A stretch of 32,237 nt of DNA, taken from positions 1-32,237 of the IMG/VR virus record IMGVR_UViG_3300032316_000395; one strand, 5' to 3'. Positions within the stretch are counted from its first letter, which is position 1. Each line of letters starts with the position of its first letter. Made by a program: the position numbers and the translations under genes. Shown piece by piece: positions 20,394 through 26,602 of the stretch. The notes under the pieces were generated by a model. The model was given only the letters and a program-made list of their open reading frames with translations, was not told the DNA's origin and ran no database searches. Origin of the DNA: a virus.

Positions 20394-20650
20394 TGTCTGA
20401 CATCGGTCACAACCTCGTCGCCGGCGACGAACTTCAGCTTCTATTCGAGCGTATCGAAAACATGGAGGCGCAGAAGAAGGAAATCGCCGAGGACATCAAG
20501 GACGTGTTTGCCGAGGGCAAGTCTCGCGGCTACGACGTCAAGATCATGCGTCACGTCTTGCGCCTTCGGGCAATGGACGCAGACAAGCGTCAGGAGGAAC
20601 GGTATCTGGTTGATACATACGCCTCAGCTATTGGACTTGACTTAGTTTAA
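20393..20650 (+). CDS. DUF2312 / GapR-like DNA-binding protein
   Basis: 85 residues. MSDIGHN..VAGDELQLLFER is the characteristic start of the family. The coiled-coil IENMEAQKKEIAEDIKDVFA and EGKSRGYDVKIMRHVLRLRA with DADKRQEERYLVDTYASAIG follow, covering the full length of the family. In Caulobacter, GapR binds overtwisted AT-rich DNA ahead of forks and polymerases and stimulates type II topoisomerases. A phage copy placed between the ssDNA-binding protein and the polymerase probably helps relieve torsion during phage replication, or competes with the host protein. Main evidence here for an alphaproteobacterial host. Confidence 0.88.
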   Translation: MSDIGHNLVAGDELQLLFERIENMEAQKKEIAEDIKDVFAEGKSRGYDVKIMRHVLRLRAMDADKRQEERYLVDTYASAIGLDLV

Positions 20651-20661
20651 TGTTACAGGGC

Positions 20662-20693
20662 GGGTGCGGCCTAAATCGCCGCACCCCTCTTTT
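20662..20693 (+). terminator. Terminator-like hairpin after the GapR-like gene
   Basis: GGGTGCGGC (20662-20670), loop CTAAATC and GCCGCACCC (20678-20686) form a perfect 9-bp GC-rich stem, 11 nt after the stop codon. CTCTTTT follows, a modest T-run. Looks like an intrinsic terminator that may be partial, since the genes beyond continue in the same direction. Confidence 0.55.
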
Positions 20694-20773
20694 CTGGCGG
20701 ATCGCGCCGCGCACCGGGTGATCCCTTTCCCGTTGTTGGTAACTAGCGCGGCGCGGTCCACCAGAAAAGAGGG
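20685..20773 (+). promoter_or_regulatory. 28-bp inverted repeat sequestering the polymerase ribosome site
   Basis: The left arm (20685-20712, beginning CCCTCTTTTCTGG) and right arm (20746-20773, ending CCAGAAAAGAGGG) pair over 28 positions. There is one wobble pair (T20702 with G20756) and one mismatch (C20698 with A20760); the loop is 33 nt. The right arm ends in AGAGGG, the ribosome site 5 nt before the polymerase ATG at 20779. In the folded RNA this site would be buried. The left arm also uses the T-run of the terminator hairpin just upstream. Confidence 0.7.
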
Positions 20774-20778
20774 AACAC

Positions 20779-22752
20779 ATGACAACACTCTACCTAGATC
20801 TCGAGACGTTCAGTCCCGTGCCAATCACGCACGGCACGCACCGCTACGCCGAAGAGGCGGAGGTGCTGCTTGTCGCGTGGGCGTGGGACAACGACGCGGT
20901 GACGGTTTGGGACTGCACCGGCGAAGGCGGGAATAGGTGGGACAACATGGCCCCTGTTTTCCAGCAAATGGTCGACATGTCCGAGCATATCGTCATCCAC
21001 AACAGCCACTTCGATCGCACGATCCTGCGCCACCAAGGCGTAAACATTCCTGTGGATAAGATACGCGACACGATGGTGCAGGCGCTGGCGCACAGCCTCC
21101 CCGGCTCTCTGGGCACGCTCTGCGATGTTCTTGGCGTCCCGACCGATAAAGCTAAAGACAAGGCGGGTAAAAAGCTGATACACCTGTTCACGAAGCCGCG
21201 ACCGAAGAATATGAAGTTGAGGAGAGCCGACAGTGCCAGCCACCCCGCCGAATGGGCCGAGTTCATCGAATACGCCCGCCTCGATGTGGACGCGATGCGA
21301 GACGTATATGGACGAGTGCCGAATTGGAACAGTAGTGTCAGTGAGCGGCAACTTTGGCGGATCGACCAGAGAGTTAATGACCGTGGTATCGCCATCGACC
21401 TTGAACTCGCACGCGGAGCCGTTCGAGCTTTTCGAAGAACTTCGGGAACTCTGGCCGCTCGTGCGGCCGACCTAACCAACGGCTACGTACAGAAGCTGAC
21501 GCAGGGTGTGCGCTTTCTACAGTATCTGAAAGACTACCACAATTTCACGCCAAAGGACTTGACCAAGGGCACCGTCGCGGAACTGCTCGCCGGCGACAGC
21601 CTGACGCCCGAAGTGCGCGAGCTGCTTGAGATACGTCAGCAGGCCTCGGCCACGTCACCGGCCAAGTATAAGGTGCTGCTCGCCGCCACGTCGTCCGACG
21701 GGCGTCTGCGCGGCACGCTCCAGTTCTGCGGCGCGTCGCGCACCGGCCGTGACGCGGGGCGTATCTTTCAACCGCAGAACCTACCGCGCCCTACACTGGA
21801 CGCCGACACGATCGAGGCCGGCATCGCCGCCATGAAGCTGGACTGCGAAGACCTGCTGTTCGACAACGTGACCGACCTCTGTTCGTCCGCCGTGCGTGGG
21901 TGCCTCGTGGCCCCTCCCGGCCGCAAGCTGGTCATCGCCGACCTGTCCAACATCGAGGGCCGCGTGCTTGCGTGGCTGGCCGGCGAAGATTGGAAGGTTG
22001 AGGCCTTCTATGCCTTTGATCGTGGCGTCGGGCACGACCTGTACGTCGTGGCATATGCCAAGGGCTTCAACGTCAAACCTGAAGAGGTGGTGGAGAACAA
22101 GAATAACGGCGACGGTTCCATGCGCCAGTACGGCAAGACGATGGAATTGGCGTGCGGCTATCAGGGCGGCGTTGGGGCGTTCCGCGTGATGGGCGGCCCT
22201 GCGGTCGCGGCCATGTCCGACGACGAGATCCAGCCGCTGGTCAGCGCGTGGCGCAAGGCACACCCAAATGTGGTCAAACTGTGGCACGGCGTGGAGCGGG
22301 CCGCCAAGGACGCCATCAGGAAGCCTGACGACATAACCTATTACGACATGCTCCAGTTCGACATGAAGGACGGCTGGCTGCGCATCAAGCTGCCCAGCAA
22401 CCGCTACCTGTCCTACCCGAAGGCGGAGATTGACGACGGGCGCATCACGTTCGACGGCACGAACCAATACACCCGCAAGTGGGAGCGCATTGAGACCTAC
22501 GGCGGCAAGCTGGTTGAGAACATCGTGCAGGCCGTCGCCCGCGACGTCTTCATGACCGGCATGGTCGGCGCAGAGGAGCACGGCTACGGCGTCTGCATCC
22601 GCGTGCATGACGAGCTGATAACCGAGGTGCCTGACACGTCGTGTTACAACGTCGCGGAGTTGTCATCAATTATGTCCACCATCCCGTCGTGGGCCGTCGG
22701 CCTGCCACTGGCTGCGGCTGGGTTTGAGACCCACCGGTACAAGAAGGACTGA
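20779..22752 (+). CDS. Family A DNA polymerase with 3'-5' exonuclease
   Basis: 657 residues, no 5'-3' exonuclease. Exonuclease motifs: YLDLET (D7, E9), IHNSHFD (N75-D79) and YARLDVD (Y165, D169). Polymerase motif A is VIADLSNIEGR (D388), the variant of DYSQIELR found in a phage subfamily. Motif B is RQYGKTMELACGYQGG (R449, K453). Motif C is RVHDE (608-612). All catalytic residues are present. It would be the replicative polymerase, working with the primase-helicase and the ssDNA-binding protein upstream. Expression is probably limited by the hairpin over its ribosome site. Next gene starts 3 nt after its stop. Confidence 0.93.
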   Translation: MTTLYLDLETFSPVPITHGTHRYAEEAEVLLVAWAWDNDAVTVWDCTGEGGNRWDNMAPVFQQMVDMSEHIVIHNSHFDRTILRHQGVNIPVDKIRDTMVQALAHSLPGSLGTLCDVLGVPTDKAKDKAGKKLIHLFTKPRPKNMKLRRADSASHPAEWAEFIEYARLDVDAMRDVYGRVPNWNSSVSERQLWRIDQRVNDRGIAIDLELARGAVRAFRRTSGTLAARAADLTNGYVQKLTQGVRFLQYLKDYHNFTPKDLTKGTVAELLAGDSLTPEVRELLEIRQQASATSPAKYKVLLAATSSDGRLRGTLQFCGASRTGRDAGRIFQPQNLPRPTLDADTIEAGIAAMKLDCEDLLFDNVTDLCSSAVRGCLVAPPGRKLVIADLSNIEGRVLAWLAGEDWKVEAFYAFDRGVGHDLYVVAYAKGFNVKPEEVVENKNNGDGSMRQYGKTMELACGYQGGVGAFRVMGGPAVAAMSDDEIQPLVSAWRKAHPNVVKLWHGVERAAKDAIRKPDDITYYDMLQFDMKDGWLRIKLPSNRYLSYPKAEIDDGRITFDGTNQYTRKWERIETYGGKLVENIVQAVARDVFMTGMVGAEEHGYGVCIRVHDELITEVPDTSCYNVAELSSIMSTIPSWAVGLPLAAAGFETHRYKKD

Positions 22753-22755
22753 GGC

Positions 22756-22965
22756 ATGTTCACGCAACTGAACCCGTCGATACCAATGGACACGACCAAA
22801 GGCCCCGGCCTCGCGCTGGCCGTCATTGACTACGGGCTGGAGCACAGCCTGCTTTGGGTCGTCGCGCTGGACGACAGCGGCGAGATATGGTGCGTGCCGA
22901 ACGGCGAGGTCCGCGCGCAGAAGAACTGGTCGGCTGGGCGGCTTGTGGCGGAAACATCATGCTGA
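22756..22965 (+). CDS. 69-aa conserved phage protein, unknown
   Basis: MFTQLNPSIPMDTTKGPGLA start. The pattern LNPSIP.DT.KG.GLA..VIDYG.EHSLLWVVALDDSGE followed by WCVPNGEVRAQKNW is one I recognise from many phage genomes, commonly beside polymerase or methyltransferase genes, without known function. It is a compact beta-rich fold. Its stop overlaps the start of the methyltransferase gene by 7 nt. Confidence 0.7.
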   Translation: MFTQLNPSIPMDTTKGPGLALAVIDYGLEHSLLWVVALDDSGEIWCVPNGEVRAQKNWSAGRLVAETSC

Positions 22966-23855
22966 CCGTACTCGACCTATTTAGCGGGATCGGCGGCTTC
23001 ACCCTCGGATTGGAGCAGACCGGCGGATTTAAGACGGTGGCGTTCTGCGAACAGGACAAGGCCTGCCAGAAGGTGTTAACCAAGCACTGGCCGACCGTGC
23101 CAATACACAACGACGTTCGCTCGGTTCCGTTCTCTGAACTAGCTGGGGTGGACGTAATCACAGGGGGCTTCCCATGCCAAGACATAAGTATCGGCAGCAG
23201 CACACGAAAGGGGTTAGACGGTGAGAGATCAGGACTTTGGGAATACTACCGGCAGTGTATCGCGGAGTTACGACCCCGCTTTGCGATTGTGGAAAACGTC
23301 TTTGCCCTCCGAGCACGAGGCCTCGACCGTATCCTCGGCGAGCTGGCCAGCATCGGGTACGATGCGACTTGGACGGAACTCGACAGCCAATACTTCGGGG
23401 TGCCCCAGCGCCGACGTCGCATTTACATTGTGGCCGCGCGTGACGGCATCCCCACCGGAGCCGACCTTTTCCAGTTTGCGGAACGTAATGGACCCGACAC
23501 CGCCAAACGGATCGAAACTTACAACCGCGAACTGCAAGACGATTGTGCGTCGCTCGCAGAAGGTGGGGGGCAAGGCATTGCCTTCTTTACTCGCCAGCGC
23601 ACTGATGAATTTGCCATCCGTGGATTGAGCAGCACGCTGACCAAGCGGGACTACAAGAGTTTTACCGACGTCGTCCTCCACACCGACGGCACTCTGCGCC
23701 GCGTCATGCCGCACGAGCGGTTGCGGCTGCAAGGGATCGACGATACACACTTTGACGGGCTGGGCCTGTCCCAAACCGAACAATTCAGAATGAACGGGAT
23801 GACCACACCGGTCGTCCGCCACATAGGGGAGCGCATACTAGATGAACTCGTTTGA
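22959..23855 (+). CDS. DNA (cytosine-5) methyltransferase
   Basis: 298 residues from MLTVLDLFSGIGGFTLGLEQ at 22959; an upstream in-frame start at 22854 lies inside the previous gene. Motif I is DLFSGIGGF (6-14), motif IV GGFPCQDIS with catalytic C73, motif VI VENV (111-114), motif VIII QRRRRIYIVA (150-159). LRRVMPHERLRLQGI follows, and motif X is the weak MNGMTTPVVRHIGERIL. The target-recognition part (about 165-235) is short, so the site cannot be predicted. It probably methylates phage DNA against host restriction. It overlaps the CmoA-like gene by 14 nt. Confidence 0.9.
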   Translation: MLTVLDLFSGIGGFTLGLEQTGGFKTVAFCEQDKACQKVLTKHWPTVPIHNDVRSVPFSELAGVDVITGGFPCQDISIGSSTRKGLDGERSGLWEYYRQCIAELRPRFAIVENVFALRARGLDRILGELASIGYDATWTELDSQYFGVPQRRRRIYIVAARDGIPTGADLFQFAERNGPDTAKRIETYNRELQDDCASLAEGGGQGIAFFTRQRTDEFAIRGLSSTLTKRDYKSFTDVVLHTDGTLRRVMPHERLRLQGIDDTHFDGLGLSQTEQFRMNGMTTPVVRHIGERILDELV

Positions 23856-24471
23856 CTTTTCCGAAGTCAAGGACTTTGACGATCACATCTCGCGGTCGAT
23901 CCCGATGCTGCGGGAGTTGGATACCATCCTGAACCGCGTCATGTTTGACTTCGCACAGGATAACACGTCCGTGATCGACGTTGGCTGTTCCGAGGGTAGG
24001 TTACTGCGGAGCGTTGATAAGCGCGCAGGCGTACACTACGTCGGCATAGACCGCGACATAGAACCTCAACCGGCCGACGACGTTGACTTTATCAAGGGTG
24101 ACGTCAATCAGATGTATTTTGATCCAGCGAGTGTAATCGTTTCGGTCTTCACTGCGCAGTTCATGCCGTATTACAGCCGCGCGCAGTTCTTTGAAACGTG
24201 CCACGACACACTGGTTGTCGGCGGCGTGCTGTTGGTCGCCGAGAAGCTGCACAGCAACGACCGGCGTCTTGACAATAGTCTGTCTGCACAGCTTCTGACG
24301 TTCAAACGCGAAACCTTCACCGATCAGGAGATCGTTGACAAGGCCGTCGCCCTCGCGCCGGTGATGCACCAACAGACCGAGGTGGGCTTGATGGAAGAGC
24401 TGCACATGTTCCGCTCGGTCGATCCGATTTGGCGTTGGGGCAACTTTGGTTGCTACGCGGCGATCAAATGA
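23842..24471 (+). CDS. CmoA-like class I SAM-dependent enzyme
   Basis: 209 residues. The SAM-binding loop is VIDVGCSEGRLL (44-55), with GIDRD at 68-72. The whole-length pattern follows CmoA (carboxy-SAM synthase): FDDHISRSIPM near the start, FTAQFMPYYSRAQFFETCHD, VVGGVLLVAEKLHSND, LTFKRE, and the end WRWGNFGCYAAIK, which parallels CmoA's FQCFNFGSLVALK. In my manual alignment, the E. coli CmoA residues that bind the carboxy-SAM ligand differ: Arg199 becomes A168, Tyr39 becomes L23 and Asn132 becomes V102. So the fold is CmoA-type, but carboxy-SAM synthesis is not assured; it may be a methyltransferase. It is overlapped at both ends by DNA-acting enzymes. Confidence 0.75.
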   Translation: MNSFDFSEVKDFDDHISRSIPMLRELDTILNRVMFDFAQDNTSVIDVGCSEGRLLRSVDKRAGVHYVGIDRDIEPQPADDVDFIKGDVNQMYFDPASVIVSVFTAQFMPYYSRAQFFETCHDTLVVGGVLLVAEKLHSNDRRLDNSLSAQLLTFKRETFTDQEIVDKAVALAPVMHQQTEVGLMEELHMFRSVDPIWRWGNFGCYAAIK

Positions 24472-24767
24472 CGCCCGCAGGCAAGCTACAGGACCGCCTG
24501 AAGCAGAAAGTGCAGAAGAGTGGGGGTCAGTACCGCAAGGTGCGCTGGGAGGGCCGTAACGGCTGCCCTGACTGCCTTGTGTGGTGGGACTGGCCGCACG
24601 TCGCCTTCATCGAAGTAAAGGCGCTCGGCGATCGCGTCAGCACGGTACAGGGCCGCGAGATTGCGCGCATGCAACGCTACGGCATTCCGGTGTACATCGC
24701 GCGGACGAACGAGGACATTGACAATATAGTTGAACAGATACGGAGCGGTAATGACACGGACGTTTAA
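24468..24767 (+). CDS. VRR-NUC domain nuclease
   Basis: 99 residues from an ATG at 24468 overlapping the preceding TGA. The sequence NGCPDCLVWWDWPHVAFIEVK (31-51), followed by Q61 and YGIPVYIARTNEDIDNIVEQ, gives the G.PD...EVK...Q order of VRR-NUC PD-(D/E)XK nucleases: D35, E49, K51. Phage stand-alone VRR-NUC proteins are short, as here, and are usually encoded directly before a SNF2 helicase, which is also the case. Related nucleases cut branched or structured DNA, so a role in processing recombination or replication junctions is likely. It overlaps the helicase start by 17 nt. Confidence 0.88.
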   Translation: MTPAGKLQDRLKQKVQKSGGQYRKVRWEGRNGCPDCLVWWDWPHVAFIEVKALGDRVSTVQGREIARMQRYGIPVYIARTNEDIDNIVEQIRSGNDTDV

Positions 24768-26118
24768 GCCACACGACTATCAGGAGGAGGCCATGCGCTT
24801 CCTGTACGACGTGCCGCGCTGCGCGTTGTGGATGCCGATGGGCGGCGGCAAGACCATCACGACGCTGACGGCGCTGGACAACCTGTCGCTGGTCGAGGAC
24901 ATTTACCCCGTCCTCGTGCTGGCACCGCTGCGCGTCGCGCGGACGACGTGGCCCGACGAGGTCGGCAAGTGGGACCACCTGTCGCACCTGACCGTCAGTG
25001 TCATCACCGGCACGCCGAAGCAGCGCGAGCGTGCGTTGGCCAAAGAGGCCGACATTTACTGCACGAACTACGACAACATCAAGTGGCTACGCGACCAGTT
25101 GGGCGATGCGTGGCCGTTCAAAACGATAGTCGCCGACGAGTTCACCCGCCTAAAGTCCTTCAGGCTGCGTCAGGGCGGCTCTAGGGCACGAATGCTGGGT
25201 CAGGTAGCCCACGGTGCCGGAAGTCGCTTCATCGGCCTCACAGGGACGCCAGCGCCCAATGGCGTCAAGGATCTGTGGGGACAGATATGGTTTCTGGATA
25301 AGGGCGAGCGTCTGGGCAAGACATTCAGTGCCTTCGAGCAACGCTGGTTCCGCAAGGGGTACGACGGCTACAGTCTCGTGCCGTACGAACACACGCAACG
25401 TGAGGTTGAGGATAAGCTGCGCGATGTCTGCCTGACCGTCCGCGCGCTGTCCGTCGATGAACCGAACGTGGTGCCGGTATACACCGACTTCATTCCGTCC
25501 GTGCGCAAGCTGTACACGTCGATGGAGACGGAGATGTTTGCGCAGTTTGCCGACAGCGAGGTCGAGGCGGCCAACGCGGCCGTACGGACGCAGAAGCTAT
25601 TGCAGATCGCCAACGGCGCGATGTACGTGGGCGAGGAAGGGAAGTGGGAGGACATACATAATGCCAAGCTGGACGCACTTGAAAGCATTATCGAAGAGGC
25701 TAACGGCGCGCCCGTCTTGGTGGCCTACAATTTCAAGCACGACCTTCAACGTCTACAGATCCGTTTCCGTCAAGGCAGGGTGCTGGACGCTGACCCTGAT
25801 ACGATCAGGGATTGGAACGCCGGACGGGTGCCGATACTATTCGCTCACCCTGCGTCGGCGGGGCACGGATTGAACTTGGCCGACGGCGGGAACATCCTCG
25901 CCTTCTTTGGCGTTAACTGGAATTTAGAAGAGCACATGCAGATCATCGAGCGCATCGGCCCCATGCGGCAGAAGCAGGCGGGTCACGATCGACCGGTGCT
26001 GGTCTATCCAATCCTCGCCCGCGACACGGTGGACGAGGTCGTCATGGAGCGTTTGTCAAGCAAGTGCAGCGTGCAGGAAGTATTATTAGAGGCAATGAAA
26101 TCACGGAGGAAGAAGTGA
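24751..26118 (+). CDS. SNF2-type DEAD/DEAH-like helicase
   Basis: 455 residues from MTRTFKPHDYQEEAMRFLYD at 24751, with CGGAGCGG upstream. Motif Q/I: PHDYQEEAM and MPMGGGKT (28-35). Motif II is VADEFTRLK (ADEF instead of DEAH), motif III LTGTPAPNG (163-171). Later come VPILFAHPASAGHGLNLADG and motif VI-like IIERIGPMRQKQAG. Both RecA lobes are present. A single-protein helicase of this type next to VRR-NUC is a standard phage recombination pair. It would translocate on dsDNA or branched DNA. GTGA overlap with the next gene. Confidence 0.9.
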   Translation: MTRTFKPHDYQEEAMRFLYDVPRCALWMPMGGGKTITTLTALDNLSLVEDIYPVLVLAPLRVARTTWPDEVGKWDHLSHLTVSVITGTPKQRERALAKEADIYCTNYDNIKWLRDQLGDAWPFKTIVADEFTRLKSFRLRQGGSRARMLGQVAHGAGSRFIGLTGTPAPNGVKDLWGQIWFLDKGERLGKTFSAFEQRWFRKGYDGYSLVPYEHTQREVEDKLRDVCLTVRALSVDEPNVVPVYTDFIPSVRKLYTSMETEMFAQFADSEVEAANAAVRTQKLLQIANGAMYVGEEGKWEDIHNAKLDALESIIEEANGAPVLVAYNFKHDLQRLQIRFRQGRVLDADPDTIRDWNAGRVPILFAHPASAGHGLNLADGGNILAFFGVNWNLEEHMQIIERIGPMRQKQAGHDRPVLVYPILARDTVDEVVMERLSSKCSVQEVLLEAMKSRRKK

Positions 26119-26450
26119 AAAACGATATATGTGAGCACGGCATCTCGATTTATAGTTGTGTCCGCTGTGACTTGGTGCATAACCCAAAACCGAAGCTGAC
26201 CGGCGGATCTTCGAGCTACTACACGGTCGCCGTGACGCGGCCCACGTCCGGCGGCGAGCCGTACATGGCAGAGTGCAATGATATCATTGAGGCGCTGCAC
26301 ATGGAGTACGACGTGGCCAACGCCTTTAAGGCCGCGTGGCGCATCGCCGCGCTGCGTCAGGGCAAGGGCAAACCGGGGCAGGACAACCCCGTATACGACG
26401 CGGAGAAGATTGTCTTCTTCGGTAACCGCATTATTGAGAGGTCGAAATGA
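26115..26450 (+). CDS. 111-aa protein with N-terminal Cys/His cluster
   Basis: GTG start at 26115 (GGAGG upstream) overlapping the helicase stop; reading from 26064 would lie inside the helicase gene. The N-terminus CEHGISIYSCVRC (C6, H8, C15, C18) looks like a zinc-binding knuckle. The rest (YYTVAVTRPTSGGEPYMAEC, then NDIIEALHMEYDVANAFKAA and WRIAALRQGKGKPG) has the D(I)IEAL...N.FK..WR..RKG layout of DUF3310/SaV-like phage proteins. I give that resemblance low weight. Function unknown. Confidence 0.7.
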   Translation: MKNDICEHGISIYSCVRCDLVHNPKPKLTGGSSSYYTVAVTRPTSGGEPYMAECNDIIEALHMEYDVANAFKAAWRIAALRQGKGKPGQDNPVYDAEKIVFFGNRIIERSK

Positions 26451-26602
26451 AACTAGCTAAGGATGTGTGCCCCCACGGTGAGGCGTGGACTACGCCTTGC
26501 GGCTTTTGCGACGAGGACGGGACCGACGTACCGCAAGAGGTGCTGGACGCCGCCGAACAGCGAGACCGCCTTCAGCGTAAGGCTCCTCGCCATACTTCCT
26601 GA
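26447..26602 (+). CDS. 51-aa zinc-ribbon-like peptide
   Basis: ATG at 26447 overlaps the previous stop (ATGA); TGA ends at 26602. MKLAKDVCPHGEAWTTPCGF begins the product, with C8, H10, C18 and C21 (CPHGEAWTTPCGFC) in a zinc-knuckle-like pattern that echoes the CEHG...CVRC of the preceding gene. The last 113 nt overlap, on the opposite strand, the 3' end of the virion gene at 26490. Last gene of the rightward unit. Confidence 0.55.
   Translation: MKLAKDVCPHGEAWTTPCGFCDEDGTDVPQEVLDAAEQRDRLQRKAPRHTS

Noticed and set aside
23842-24471. Firm claim that the phage makes 5-carboxymethylcytosine
   Set aside because: The CmoA ligand-binding residues are not conserved in the manual alignment and motif X of the methyltransferase seems to keep the usual Asn. 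Kept only as a hypothesis.
26481-26497. AGGCGT-GGACT-ACGCCT hairpin at the convergent gene ends as a bidirectional terminator
   Set aside because: Stem of only 6 bp, inside coding sequence of both genes, with no T-run on either side.
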